The notes beneath the pieces were generated by a model, which worked only from the letters and a program-made list of their open reading frames with translations, did no database searches and had not been told where the DNA came from. Positions 44,740 through 58,196 of a DNA stretch of 64,000 nucleotides are shown piece after piece; the stretch's first letter is position 1; each line of letters starts with the position of its first letter. Made by a program: the position numbers and the translations under genes. This DNA comes from Lathyrus oleraceus (Eukaryota; Streptophyta; Magnoliopsida; Fabales; Fabaceae), in contig NC_066585.1 in NCBI RefSeq assembly GCF_024323335.1, forward strand, positions 532,408,582-532,472,581, read 5' to 3'.

Positions 44740-46900
44740 TATAACTAGAAGTGATTCAATGTTTCACTTAAAGCTTTCGCCTTCTTCCACTGCTCCTACT
44801 TCATTAATCCAACATCACTAGGTACTCATCCAACTCTAGCTTTTATCTTTAACATTTCCTATTTTCTAGTCGGGGTGAGCGATAATACGATCGACCTAGT
44901 GAGCGATCTGAAGTTGAAACTTCATTTGCTTCTGCAATAGGGACATCTCCTGACTCTCATCATCCTCATCTTAATAGCGATCATTTACAACCAGAAATTA
45001 TTACCTTATCTGATGATTATGATTCATAAAGGGTATATGGGAAAATTCCTTGGAGAAAGAAACTTCCTCTTCTAAGTTGTTAGACGCCCTTATATCAAAT
45101 GTTGTAGGAGAAGAAAATCGCGTTGAAGTATCTATGCCCCCTCGCATCTTGTCGGAGTAAGAGGTATGAGCCAATTTGCAAAGGAGGGAATGTGCTATGA
45201 ATTTCATTTAGCTTCGTCTATAAACTGGGGGTTGTGAGCCTGGCAACACTAAGGTGCTGGAGCACTTAAATCTTTGAAACCTATCGGATGCACCGAAGTA
45301 TGTGCACTGGAGTAAGACTAGGTGGATGCAAAAGTAGTTGGCACTTCCTCGACTATGAGTATTTATGCCTTTTTTGAATTTGAGGTAGTCGTCCTGAAAC
45401 ATATAAAAGTTGTTCCTTTCCAGCTTCATCCGGAGTCATGGGAATACATAAGGGTCTTCCAACTATCCATCAAACACAAATTGTGGAATCCCTTTCTTAG
45501 CTTGTTTTGCGAGCTTTTCCATCTGAGGCATAATTCCCTAGACAATTTTTGTAATCAAGAGCTTATTTACTTTCATCCGATCAATAATTGGTTTAACCTC
45601 TTTACTATAAACTGGGGCGACTTCCCATGGCATTTTTTATTGGTTAAACCCATCATCCTCACGACTCACACTATTTTTTGCTACCTTCCTTCTAATTATC
45701 CTTGCTCCAACCAGGTTTTGTACCCAAAGTATTGGTCCAAGCTCTAACCGGTTTGCTCACTTCTATAGTACCAAGTCGGATTATCTTTTTCTAGACAAGG
45801 TGACAATAAAGTGGGGAATGCTCTCCTAGTTTCAAGGACTTGTCTATTACGGCGGGTTTGGCCCTAGCGAGGTTCCTTCTAGCAATGTGAGGAAATGAAG
45901 AATTGATACTCCTGTTATCTTAAGTTTTGTTAATATTGAGGAGTGAAGAAAGATCTTTGGTGAGAGCGAATTCTTCATGCTTTTGTTTTTATATGTGTAA
46001 TTGCATTTTACAGATAAATTTTACAAAATAAGAAAGTTGAATATGTTCTACAACTTTACGAATGCTCAAGGAATTCGGGTTGTAATGAATATTGATGCTA
46101 CCACTTATGTACTTTCCCTTTTGGCCAACATTGTTACAACTTCTCCCCGACATAGAGATTATTACTCCTACTCCCTAAGTGGACCAACTTATAGATGTTG
46201 CAACCATTTTATCACTAGGGAATTAACCCCTCCTCCGATTTCAACCAAGAGGGCTCGGGAGGAGGAACAACAGTCTCATCAGACCGAGTGTTCTCCAAAA
46301 CGGACTCGGGTCGCTGAGGATGATGCTTCCAGGGAGGTAACTCCCTTCATAAAGATAATAGACGTCTTCTCTTCCCAACTTCCCCACACTCTTTAGGAGT
46401 TTGTTACTATTGTTTCAACGTCAAACTTATTCTTCGTCCAAAATCTCCATGAAGGGGATAAGATGGAATTGGCTTCTCAGATTGCTCATAATATGTTCAA
46501 AGTTGGTACAATTTTTTCTATTGTCTTTTCTAGACAGGGATATGTCTTTGCCCTTGGTCATCTTTCATAAAAAAAGGGATACTTGGAAATGGAAGGCCGA
46601 ACCTATGGAGCTGAAGTGTCTTAATCTCCAAAAAGAGATTGTTGCACTACATGAGGAAGTTAAAGCTACTAATTCTTTGAAATAGGTTGCAGACAAACAT
46701 GGTTTTCCTTCTGTTCTGGCGACTCGTGTGACTGGGCTGGAGGTATCCCTCGAGGATGCAGAAAAGTGATATAAGGTTGCTTCGGATTCTGTTGAGGAGA
46801 AGACTCACCAAGTGGAGGAGAAGACTGCTCTTGAGGTAACTCCAAGAGATGGTCTCGGTACCTCAACTCCAAATACCTCGACTTGACTTTCCTTTTGCTT
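44740..46900 (+). pseudogene. Decayed gypsy-type transposon protein gene (PF04195-like), plus strand
   Basis: Pieces in order: an acidic/Ser-rich start near 44900; AFFEFEVVVLKHIKVVPFQL, then HPESWEYIRVFQLS near 45370-45480 (the most diagnostic block); FPWHFLLVKP and YPKYWSK near 45625-45745; after an intron-like gap ending TTTTACAG at about 46010, a stretch ending STKRAREEEQQSHQTE, then SPKRTRVAEDD; and a helical C terminus (MELASQIAHNMFK, then EIVALHEEVKATNSLK). Many frames are broken. The domain recalls the putative gypsy type transposon family often carried as an extra gene by plant Ty3/gypsy elements. Function is unknown. The copy at 34500-35300 is related. Confidence 0.5.
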
Positions 46901-47521
46901 TGTGTTATTTTATTTACTACAATGCTTACTAGGATTTTGGGCCTTGGTTGTAATAATATTTATTGTTTAATGAAAATATTTTACCTTGGTGATATAGTTG
47001 TCATTAAGTTATAACTTTTCGTATGTCTTTGCTTTATCATTATAGTTGTTTACAAATTGTTGTAACTCTAAGGCTTGCTTTTTTATCCTGTGAAGTCTTT
47101 ATTCATTTTTAAGTTTATGTCAGGCCATCGACGTTCATCGGCTATGGAGAAATGTTTGTTTTGGGCTTAAGAGCCTCAATTGTCTGCTTTACAAAGGAAA
47201 TAATGTATTTGATTGTAATGAGCCGACAAATGTGTCTCTGGAATTTTCCTGCTTTTTGCAACTTTGTGCATTGAATGATGTTTTATAATACTTTCGTTTA
47301 TTATACTTGCTCGTTGTATTTAGCATTTTCTATAGTAGAATACAGATGTGTATATCACATTTAGAGAATTTCTTGCATTCCCTTGGGTGAGGCATGAGAT
47401 CGACAAATTCGATGTCATGCGATCGTACTTTGTATTGTGCTTTGTGTCATAGAGGATCGATCCCTGGCTAAGGGTAGGATCCCAATCCCTACAATTGAGG
47501 CTTGGCTCGGGTCGAGCTGGA
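46901..47521. other. Probable 3' non-coding part of the preceding element
   Basis: T-rich sequence with TTTATTGTTTAATGAAAAT near 46960. No gene was recognised. Confidence 0.4.
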
Positions 47522-48285
47522 TGTAACACCATGTTATTCTAACTTATTTATTTAATTGAAATTGTGTGTATTTAATTATTTAAATCGATATCTATGTACA
47601 TTGAGTGGTGTTTGAGTGGTTAGTAGTAGTATTTGATGCTTTGAATTGGTAGTGTATGATTCTAGTTATTTAAATAATAACATGATTAATAATATCATAA
47701 TAGTGAAAATTTTAATAATTAGACTCTAGTGATTTTATTGAATTTGTTGGAATAAAAATAGTATAGAGAAATGGAGAATAACATTAGTGGTATTTTTATT
47801 TAAAATAAATTACAGATAAGAAGGCATTTTGGAGAATAAATGAATAAGTAGGGCAAGGTTGGAAGTCACTAAATGAGGTAGATTATGTTACTAATAAAAA
47901 GGTTAGTAAGAGGGTTTGGGGAACTTTTCTATGTAAAACAGAATTTTGGTGGAAAGAGGAAGAGATAATGGCTGTGGCATAGGAAGAACATCCATTGGAA
48001 GAGCTTTAAGGAGTTTTGCTCAAAAATCTTAGGTAAGGGGAGATTACTCCTAATATGGTGTAGATTGCATGAATTGGGTATAGGGAAGTCCTTAATCCTT
48101 TTAGGTTTTTATATCTTTTTCTCTTTTGTTGAATGAATGATGAACATTGTATAAATCTCATGATAACATGACTTGTATGATGTATGATATGAAATTTGTG
48201 TACTATTTTGCTGCATAATTTATGTGTTCTTGTAGATTGGATTGATTTTGAAATGGGTCTTAGACCCATGTCTTGATCTAACCTA
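47522..48285. repeat. Chromovirus-type LTR fragment
   Basis: It begins TGTAACACCATG and continues with AT-rich text in the style of the LTR at 57780 (TTATTTAATTGAAATTG). No matching GGTGTTACA end is found, so it is truncated on the right, where an Ogre LTR fragment begins. Confidence 0.4.
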
Positions 48286-48299
48286 ACACCCCTTAGTTA

Positions 48300-51200
48300 T
48301 TTATTACACCCATTCCACTAATTTTCTTTTATTCTTTTCATTTAATTGATTGGGAATCAATTCGAGATTTGATTTAAATTATTAATAATGTAAATATTAA
48401 ATAATTAAAAAGTTTTGTATTTCATATCTCATTAAAAAAATTAAATCATTTTCAAATAAAAAAAATGATTAACATCAAGTCAATTTTCGAGTTTAATAAA
48501 AAATGCTTTGAAAAGCTTTTTCCCAATAAAACTGGTTGAAAAAGGAATGGAGGTTGCACATCCTTCTACTCCTCGAATAAACGAGTGGTGGGCATGCGCT
48601 TCATTGCTCGAACGTTCGTCTTCCAAATAAAACACTTTAATCAAATTTGGATGAAAAAGGAATGTGGGATGCAAGTAACACCCTAAACCCTCAAATATGA
48701 TTTATAAGATAGTCCGGAAAATATGAAGATTTCAAGGGTGTCACATTAACTACCATTTTATCATCAAAAGGCGGAAACTCAAAAACATAAAATTAACAAC
48801 ATAATTTTCAAATAACTTACAGTAATAAAACATAGCAAGGTAGTTTATTCAACACAACTTAAAAATATAGCAAAACTCAACCCGATGTTACATTATTATA
48901 GCGACACCGGATATAAAACTAAACAACCGACACAGATACGACGAACATCAACAAAACAAAATAGCAAAGAGGCCAACTACGCCATCCTTAGTAACCAATA
49001 ACTAATCACTCCTCATCCTGAATATGGGAATCACCTGTATCAAATGCACCAGTAGGGAACATAGAAATAAGAAAGGGGTGAGAATACATTCCATAAGTTT
49101 AATGGTATATAAATAGCAAGGATAATCCACATCAACATATAATGATTCTCCACAATGTACAACATACAATCGTTATACAATGCATAATTCCTCTACTCTC
49201 ATGCATGTGGTACCATCCTACAACCTTTGACTGAAGTCCTACATCGTTGATATCAGATTTACATTACCGAGGGATCCTCAACACTTGACCAAAGTCCTAC
49301 AACACTAGACTGAAGTTCTAATTTAACCTCCGATATACATGATGCATGATGCTACAAACGAATGCAAACAATCTACATATGAACCTCCTTCTCCCATTAT
49401 CAATTGTCAATCACAATACTAGACTGAAGTCCTTCAACATTAAACCAAAGTCCTACAACGTTGGTTCTTTCAAACATATACAACAAACTTATCCACATAA
49501 CAATCCCTGCCTTTTGGGGCTAATATATCAACATTGGTTCTCTCAAACCTAAATATATCAGCACATCAATTACTGCATGTTAAGGCTAATATGCCGACAC
49601 TGGTTCTTCCGAACCTCAGAGTATTAACATAGTCATTAATAGTACATCAATATATCACATTGACACTAGACTTGCACCATAACCTTAACAACTTAATTCA
49701 TATACACAATATCAAGACATTAGACTAAAGTCATAAACTTTAACAACTTGATTTGCATACTAGAAAGGATTGATCACATATAAACTATAGGCAATTTTAC
49801 ACGTAATGAATATTACTTCTAATACAACTGTATTACTATAAATTTACAAAACTCTTACTATACAAATATCCTTCCATGAACTATAACATTGCAACCTAAC
49901 TTAAGGCCACATGTCAATTTTATAATTTGTTAAACAATTTTTAAACATAGTGTGCTACTAAAAAAATACATGAAACACTAAATATACTTCCGATCTTAAG
50001 GTGCATAATTCCATGAACTTTGATTAAAGAATTTTAATAATATACTATTTGATAATATTTTGTTAACATGTACACACCACAACTACATAGTCATCATAAT
50101 ACCTCACTACACAATTTTACACTTCATGATTGCATCCAGATTACACATTAAACACACAACTGTTGTCATCATTCCATCACAAGTTGTAATCCTCTACAAT
50201 TGTAACATGGAATGTGTCGACACACCTAGCGTAGCTCCCTATGACCTAATCGTTACATTATATTAATTACTAAGTATGCAATCTTAATAGCATAACAGAT
50301 ATTGCTTATGTACGTGACACATAGTCATCACATCTCAAACAACACTTATCAAATATTATTAAATATATAGTTTAGTTATAACTACATAACTCATACATAC
50401 ATGCATACATATAATTGGTTATCACATACATGCATACATATAATTGGTTATCACACAATATTATAACAACAATTTATATGCATACATATAATTGGTTATC
50501 ACACAATATTATAACAACAATTTATATGCATACATATACTAGTAGAAAACTATAAGAAACCTATTGATAGGCACACAACACTGCTCCAATTTTACACGCA
50601 TTTAAGAACAATACATAAAATTTCACCTCATCACAACATATGTTAGATGCTTCATATGCAAGACACGTGCAATAGTATGAGTATTAATACAACACACCAA
50701 ACTATCACAATTAATCACATAACCTAATAGGGGTTAAGGGAAACCCCAATATCACATTTCCAAAATACTAATTAGAGAACAATCCCCCCTACTTGATAAA
50801 GTCGAATCTTCAACTCTTTGGATGGAAGCTCTTCCTCTCCTAGGGTTTTGCTCTAATTCTTCTCCTTTTACTCTAGTGACACGTTAAAAGTTCGCCTAAC
50901 CCTTTTATAAAATTAGGTCTTTATCTTATTTCCTTTATTTACACTAATTTCCTTATTTATTTCTAATCTCAATTATTTAGCCTTTTAATTCTAAATAATT
51001 GCCAAATCCCATATTTTGTTATTGTTATATTTTATATATTTAATAAGCTCTATTTTTATTTAATAAAACCTCAATAATAATACCAATTAAATCACACGAT
51101 ACCCCGAAAATTCAAATAAGTATCTAATAAAATTTTATTAATTCTAATAGAAATTCGAGGTGTTACAATGTATATCCTTCTGCTCCTCGAATAAACAAGT

Positions 51201-51896
51201 GGTAGGTGCACGCCTCACTACTTCGAATATTCGTCTTTCGCGAACAACTTTCAAAGTTTTAAACTTGGATGAAAAGGGAATAGAGAATGCACATTCTTCT
51301 GCCCTTCGAATAAATGAATGGTTGGCGTACACTTCATTGCTCGAGTACTCGTCATCCACCTAATAATCTCAACTCATCAAACCTACATTTTCCGACCTAG
51401 CACAACCACTAATTTTTTTACAAATGGATGATGTTTTATCCATTCTACCATGATACAAACAAACTCGTAAGCCTCCCACGTGCGAGTATACAAACATTGT
51501 TTAACCTCTAGAATGCGACCTAAACATCGTTCACAAAAATTAACAAACCAACAAACATTTTCTACCTAGAACTATGCAACTTTGAGTTCCCCGTCGCACC
51601 TGAGAATATGTAGGAGCGAGATTCAACGTCTCGTCAAACACTTCAATAAAAAAAATCTATTTTTAGTCCGTTTTATTTGTTTTTTGTTAATATTTTTAAA
51701 TCCTAATTAGAGACCCAAACAATTTTAAGTCACTCTTATTCGCAAAACTAATTAAACGATTCCCGTTGGACAACAGAGATATGGGGTGCTAATACCTTCC
51801 TTGTGTATAATCAACTCCTAAACCTGAATTTGATTGCGACAACCATATTTTTTTTAAATATTTTATCGACGTTTACCTTTTAAAAGTAAAACTTCG
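48300..51896 (+). repeat. Second Ogre LTR (right part), interrupted by a solo LTR
   Basis: Segments 48300-48673 and 51168-51896 are Ogre LTR sequence. Three modules carry an ATCCTTCTRCTCCTCGAATA, then AACGAGTGGT core (near 48540, 51172 and 51285), and the final 330 bp match 34000-34320. The end TAAAACTTCGG is followed by the primer site TGGCGACTC at 51898-51906. It is more diverged than the LTR at 30234. Confidence 0.7.
48674..51167 (-). mobile_element. Solo chromovirus (Tekay-like) LTR, about 2.5 kb
   Basis: The ends are AGTAACACCC (one base from TGTAACACC) and GGTGTTACA, bordered by ATGCA (48669-48673) and ATGTA (51168-51172), a 5-bp duplication with one change. The Ogre text is continuous when it is removed. 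On the minus strand the layout resembles the LTR at 57780: a TATA-like TTTATAAAAGGG near 50907 with a leader containing AAACCCTAGG. No internal domain is present, so it is a solo LTR. Several local repeats occur (for example at 50400-50530, CATACATATAATTGGTTATC, three times). Confidence 0.75.
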
Positions 51897-51897
51897 G

Positions 51898-51906
51898 TGG
51901 CGACTC
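51898..51906 (+). other. Ogre primer binding site
   Basis: TGGCGACTC directly follows the LTR end. A small hairpin GAGCG, TTCGTA, CGCTC follows at about 51919-51934. Confidence 0.6.
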
Positions 51907-51956
51907 TTGTTGATTTTTGAGCGTTCGTACGCTCAAGTATTTTTTGCACCGTGACA

Positions 51957-52660
51957 AGTATGTCACCCATAATCAATCATAACCATTTAATTTATTTATT
52001 ATTAAATCAAGGGTAATTTTAATATTTCACCATGATGAAGATATAAGTTTAGTTCACCATGGTATTCTTCATCTATGTTAATATATTAACTAACATACTT
52101 TCATGATATTATATTAAAAGGATAAATATGTCAAGGGTGGGGTGGAAAACGAGAATGCCTGTCCCATTTAGATTCGTCCTGTAAAAGCCAGCAAAAAATG
52201 AGGCGAGGTGGGGCATGCATAATTGAGAGTGATGACCTAAAATATTAGCTCGCCTCGTAAAAAATTATATTAATTCCCGCGCTCACATAAGCTCGCAAAA
52301 AAATGGAGCGAGCGGGACAATCACATTAAAAGGTGCATACTTAAACCCTTGGGCACCCCCGCACATTGAATAGTAGGTCACCCATAATCAATCATAACCA
52401 TTGAATTTATTTATTATTAAATAAATGGTAATTTTAATAGTTCATCATGATTAGGAAATAAGTTTAGTTCACCCTGTATCCTTCACCTATGTTAATATAT
52501 TAAGTAATATACTTTTTATGATATTATATTAAAAGGTTAAATATGTCAATGGTATGGATGACAAACGGGCATGCACATCCTATTTAGATCTGTCCCGCAA
52601 AAGTCAACAAAAAAACGAGGTAGGGCGGACAAACGGGCATGCACATCCTATTTAGATCTA
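51957..52660. repeat. Tandem duplication, period about 415 bp (1.7 copies)
   Basis: CCCATAATCAATCATAACCA recurs at 51966 and 52381. Each copy contains an AT-rich half, then a GC-richer half with CGGGCATGC- and CCCGCAAAAGTC-like phrases that resemble the hAT-like element at 44222. Within the second copy the phrase GGGCATGCACATCCTATTTA is itself repeated (52569 and 52634). Confidence 0.8.
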
Positions 52661-53725
52661 TCCCACGGATGTTCATTGAGAAACATGTAGATTCATACAT
52701 GCTTATATGGGCATGCCGAAGCGACATCTGTTAACAATTGGGTTGAAATGAATTTGTAACTGACAAGCTACTTGTTTCGAGGGATTTACTTGTGTTTGTA
52801 AAAGCAAAAAACAATTATCTTCATGTTGGAATTCGAAGATCTAAAAAGCGAAATGATTGCATATTTAACTTTTCATCAAAGAGGAAACATGGTAGTGAAA
52901 CTAGAAATCATTTAGGACCACCATAAGGAGAACTTGCCTCGTCTTTAGGAAATGAATTGAGAATAAGTGATAACATGTTTGAATTGCATTGTGATGTATG
53001 AAATGAGACCCAACCAGCGAGACACATTTCAAAAGGTTGTTTCTAATTTTGTAATAACTAAAAATTAATAATACATACTCTCCAAATCAATATTCAGAGA
53101 CTGCCTTTTTGACATCATAATCCACTCCCACTACTCAATTCAAAACTTGAAACATAACGATTGACAAAGACAAAATTCTATGTCTTTATGTCTATAAATA
53201 AACTAAAGTATACTACAATTTTGTTTTTAGATCAAAAAATTTAGACTAGAGGAAATTGTGTTTTAATTTTTAGAGATTGAATTTGCTAGAGACTAGCTAC
53301 GATTTTTGCTTCAGATTAACTACCATTTATGAGTTCAATTATGAAAAACAATCTTAGTCATGTGGCATGTCACGTCAACATCTTTGTCACACTAGCACTG
53401 CTACGTATACGTCCAATCATAAAAAAAAATTCAAGAGGTGTGTCAAATTAGCTTCTATTAAGAACATTGACACAGAAAAATAAAAGTGTGTACGAAAAAT
53501 ATTAGGAGAACCGTTACAAAAAATTTCAAAAGACTAAAATGAAATTATAGTGTATTTATGGAGACCAAAAATATATTTAATGATATATTAAAATACTAGT
53601 TAAAAAGATAAATATTTTATTTGTTCAATTTAAAGAGGTGAAAAATTCAACAATTATGCAACTAAATAAATAAAATGCATATGCAAGAATAAAAAATGTA
53701 TAATAATATAAGAATTTAATTGAAA
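52661..53725. other. Intergenic stretch
   Basis: No firm gene is present. One frame around 52770-52910 (FVKAKNNYLHVGIRRSKKRN) is mildly protein-like but short and bounded by stops. Confidence 0.35.
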
Positions 53726-53874
53726 TACACTGACAGTGTAAAATGATTTTACACAGTCAGTTAATCGGTTAGATATTGAATTTTTTTTTACTTTTATTTA
53801 AAAAATCTATAAAGTAATGCAAACGGGTGATGGTGATGAATCGACAATGTAAATTTTTTTACACTGACAATATA
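53726..53874. mobile_element. Small inverted-repeat element (MITE), copy 2, about 149 bp
   Basis: Same family as 26123-26274. It runs from TACACTGACAGTGTAAAATG to TTTACACTGACAATATA, with the shared interior GATGGTGATGAATCGAC. Both copies are preceded by ATTGAAA and followed by TAGTAAT. Confidence 0.8.
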
Positions 53875-55299
53875 TAGTAATTAATCTCATAATATAAATA
53901 ATTACATTAATTTAAATAAATAACATATATATAATAATAAACTCATTAATAAATTTGAAAATAAAATATATTTTTAATCTTTTATGTTTCAATCTTTAAT
54001 TATCTTATCATTTACTAATAATATGAATATATTTATATCATTCATCTATATAGTTATTAAAAATAAATTATTATTAGTTATAAATATTTACAAATAGGTA
54101 TGTAGCACGCATAAAATAATTTGTAAACAAAAATATTAATATTTTTTATCGACTTCAAGATTCAATAAAGATCATTCTATTTAAGATTTTTATTTTAAAA
54201 AATTGTAAGAAATGTAGTTACTATTTAAGATTTTTTTATACGAAATATTTTGTAGTTATTATTTCATATATTTAAGATCTTGCAGCTATTTTCCAACTTT
54301 CAATTCCCACTTTCCAATTGTTCAAAAATCAGTTGACTCGCCGTATTAGTTTTAATTAATTAATTCAATTACCATCAACTATAGTAAAACAATGGACTCA
54401 ATTTAATGATTTTGTTTAAAAAAATTTATGCATCCTATAATAGCTGCCGACTGAATTTGTCTTTTCAACTGCGACCAATTTCTACAAAAAGAGTGAAAAA
54501 GGACAACCTGTTTGACCAATTGACTAAAAGTACTACATGAAATTGGGCCCACTTTGACACATGATTAAGGTAGCTATTTTTTTTTATTTAAATATTTGTA
54601 CAGTATTTTATTGTGCAATGTGATAGTTTAGTTATAAATCACAAACCAATCTGACCTAACCGAATCAACTGAATTGAAAACTATGGGGCCCAAACCTCGC
54701 TTTCAAATAGATTTACAAAGACGGAATCGATTCATTCAAATCAATCTGAATAAATATTGCATTTTTATTTTTTCAAAGTGTGGTAGAATAGTAAATTTTT
54801 ATTTTTATATATTCTTTCAAGTAAGATTTTAGTATTACATTTACTTTCATTTTTTGTTAAATTTGGAAGAATATATATTTTGAATTTTTCAAGATATAAT
54901 TTAGACATATTTACTAAATAATTAATTTAAATTGGAAGTATAATGTAATATGCATTTGAGTTTAATTGAATTTAAAAGTGATTTTTTTTATAATCAAATA
55001 AATTATATGAATATTATAATATCATTTTCAATACTGCTTAAATTAAATATTTGACATATTTTTAATTGAAAATTTGAAATTTCTGTAAAAATAAATTATA
55101 TTTTGTTAAGATTAAATAATATTATTACGCATAAAAATGGATAAACCTAATAATCTGAATAAACCGACCAAAATAATCTGTAAACGTCAAAATCCATTTG
55201 AAGAATGGACAGAAATATGTCTAATTTATTTAACTGTAGTTTCGAGTGAAATTTTTTAGCTCAAACCCCATCTCAGCAGTCTGATGTCCACCTGTAAAT
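53875..55299. other. AT-rich intergenic stretch
   Basis: No gene or clear repeat was recognised. Confidence 0.5.
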
Positions 55300-56100
55300 A
55301 GAGTTGTTCATAACTGAACCAACTCAATAGAAAATCGTAAATCAAATCAAATCGAAATTGCAAAAAACCACATTTGCTTGGTATGTATTTGAGTTATTTT
55401 TTAACACAACCACGCGGTTCAGTTTGGTTTGCGGTTTGTATTTTGTTAACCGAACTAAATCAAACCAAACTGCATTATGTTACAACCCAAACTTCATTTA
55501 TCTCACATTCAATCCAATATCAAAACATATTATGCCTTAACCTTACAAGTACAAATAATTTTCTGTTACTCGCCGTTAGGATTTTAGTTTCAACATTCTC
55601 ATATCTCTCCTAATAGTATTTTGCCTCTTCTACTCTAATATCATTTTTCTTATGTTTTTACTTTTTCATCTTCTTATTTTTATATTATTATTTTCACTTT
55701 CAATTACATTTTTATCACAGATTTCTTCTCTAATCTCACATTTCTTTTGTTCTTTCTTTTTTATTTTATTTAATCTTTCATCTCCTATATTTTTTCTGTT
55801 TTATTATAATATTTTTGATATTATTTTATGCTAAAATTTATGTTTTTTATTTTATTTTTGTCTAATCAGATTTTTGTATATTAGATGAAAAGTTTTTCTA
55901 AATATAATGAGTTTTAATGTTATTTGGTAATGTATGAATGGTTAAAAACAAAGTTATGTTTTTTTATATAGGTGTATTTATGACTCAATAATTTTTTTTT
56001 GTAAAAAACCGAACCATTAGAACAAAATCAAACTTTATTAATTTTGTTTGATTTTGTTTGATTTTATTTTTAAAAGTCAATCAAACCAAATTAAACCGCA
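55300..56100. repeat. Diverged AT-rich element rich in AACCGAAC/AACCAAAC words
   Basis: The left side has GAACCAACTCAATAGAAAAT and CGCGGTTCAGTTTGGTTTGC. The right side has TTTTGTTTGATTTTGTTTGA, then AAAAGTCAATCAAACC. Comparable left and right phrases bracket 25830-27245. It is probably a degenerate non-autonomous element family. Borders are uncertain. Confidence 0.35.
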
Positions 56101-56462
56101 TTTTTTTCTCTTATATTTCAAATGATTTTTAACATCAAAATCATTTTAACTGCACATTAAATACCCCGAGTATAGATTCAACTTACAAAGACTTTCGTAC
56201 ATGAAATAAGGAAACTCACGTTCCCCGACTAATGATTAGCTTATTTTAAATTTTCTTTCATTGTCATTGAATTCATTTATATATAAAATATTGATTTATT
56301 TGTACTTTTCATCTCTTTATTTTCAACTTCTTCCCCATTATTTCTTTCATTTAAATGTTACATTTTTTTTATGATTTTACAGTTGAATTGATCATATGAT
56401 TTACATAAATGAAATTTTACTTTATTTGTAATTATTTTTATTTTAATAATAATATAAATTAA

Positions 56463-56863
56463 GTTAAATTATAATTTTGGTCCCTTCCTCTATTTTATCT
56501 GATTTATAAAATTAATTTCATATCTTAAATTTAAACAGTTTTGATCCCCTATATTAAATTCAAACAGTTTTAGTCTCTGTCTTATATTTTTTCAAAATCG
56601 ATGAAATTTTCAGTTTTTAAACTTATTTTTAGCTATAAAATTCAATAATAGATTTATATACGATGATTTGTCATATTTTATAAATAACTTGTCATTTAAA
56701 AAATAAAAACATCATTAATTTTATGTGTAAAAGTATGAGAGGAGGGTCAAAACTACTTAAATTTAAAATAAGGAGATCAAAATTATTTAAATTTAAAATA
56801 GGGGGATCAATTTCGTGAATCAGGTAAAATAAGGAGATTAAAATTATTATTAAGTCTACAAAG
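56463..56863. mobile_element. Foldback-type MITE, about 400 bp
   Basis: The left arm (TTATAATTTTGGTCCC, then TATTTTATCTGATT, ACAGTTTTGATCCCCTATAT) is the approximate reverse complement of the right arm (GGGGGATCAATTTCGTGAAT, CAGGTAAAATAAGGAG). The arms are roughly 110 bp with internal subrepeats of the type TTTTGATCCCCTATATTAAA. No target duplication was established. Confidence 0.7.
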
Positions 56864-57010
56864 TATTACATTAAAAAAATTAAATTAAAAAAATTGTCAT
56901 AAAATAATCATATTAAAATTAATTTAATTTGTTTCTTTTAATTGGATATACCGAAGACTTTTGTTTCTTAAAATTGGTAACAAAATTGAAACATCTGTTT
57001 TCTATCAACT

Positions 57011-57470
57011 AGGGCCCCGTTTATTTTGGCTTTTTTTAAAAATGATTTTTATAGTGTTATATATTTTAGTGTAAAAAAAATTTACAAAGAAACTTTTCAT
57101 AAAAGCTTCAAATGAAAATTTTGTTTGAATAGTTATTCTTAAAATGTTATTTTAGGTACTTTATCATTTTATCGAAACTTTTTTTGGATATCAAAATTTT
57201 AAAAAATCACTTAATTTTGAAGCTATTTCAAATAGCTTTTTCTAAAAATCATTTTTGAGATACAATTTTTTTTTTAAATTGTGATTTTGATTATGTTTTG
57301 ATCTTCAATAATATATATTTATGTTATACAATGAACAATTTAATTTTTTAATATATAAAAAATAAATTTAGAAAAACTTGTAATATTTTGAAAAACATTT
57401 TTATAAAATCCATTTTCAAAAATATAAAAAAAAAATCTATTTTTTTAAGGCTAAAACAAACTGGCCCTAG
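57011..57470. mobile_element. Small inverted-repeat element, about 460 bp
   Basis: The left end AGGGCCCCGTTTATTTTGGC, then TTTTTTTAAAAATGATTTTT, and the right end TTTAAGGCTAAAACAAACTG, then GCCCTAG, are inverted repeats. Inner AAAAATGATTTTT/AAAATCATTTTT words recur. It is a non-autonomous DNA transposon of uncertain superfamily; the borders lack a clear duplication. Confidence 0.6.
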
Positions 57471-57779
57471 ATATATTCAAGGCCCTCTGTTTTCTTTTCT
57501 AAAAATGGTAATAAAATTGAAGCATTAAGTTTGTTTTTGTTCGAAATCGTTTATTGTTTGATTATTTCAATTTACTTTGAGTTTCTCATTTCAACTCAAT
57601 TTTGGATATCCACATTTTCGAATACATAAATAAATAAAAAGTCAATGAAGCTATTCATAAGATTTATACAAATACATAAGTTATTATTTTTGTCGAAAGA
57701 TAATGAGGTGGGAGAATAACAAACTCATTGTTCATAATCTAGCACAAATACTTGTAGGAGTAAATGTATTGCGCTATGT
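57471..57779. other. Spacer before the Tekay element
   Basis: No gene was recognised. The five bases before the LTR are CTATG (57775-57779); the matching duplicate would lie beyond the window. Confidence 0.5.
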
Positions 57780-58196
57780 GTAACACCCCAATTAAAATAA
57801 GATAATTATTTAATTTAAATTAATATTTTTTTATTAATTTAATTGAATAATTGGAATTTGGGATTATTATTACTATTATTTTGGAATAATAATTATTGGG
57901 ATAATTATTTATTGGAAAATATATATAAGTTGGAATTAAGGAAAAAGTCCCATTTTGGAGTAAAAAGGTTTTTACGTGAAAAACAGAGAAGCGATCGTGA
58001 AAGAGGAAAAGGGCAAAGGCAGAGCAAGAGGAAGAAGGTTGGAGAAGAGAAGAGCTTGAAGCTTGAGATTTGCCGGATTAACTCAGGTAAGGGGGGTTTA
58101 TCATCGGTTAAAGGGTATTATATGATAATATGTACTGGGTAGTGATAACCATTGTTTTATCTCTGATTAGATTGATGTATGATGAATTTGTGAAAT

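Noticed and set aside
48680..48700. CCCTAAACCCTC as a possible telomeric repeat remnant
   Set aside because: Only about one and a half units, and it lies at an LTR terminus; no array.
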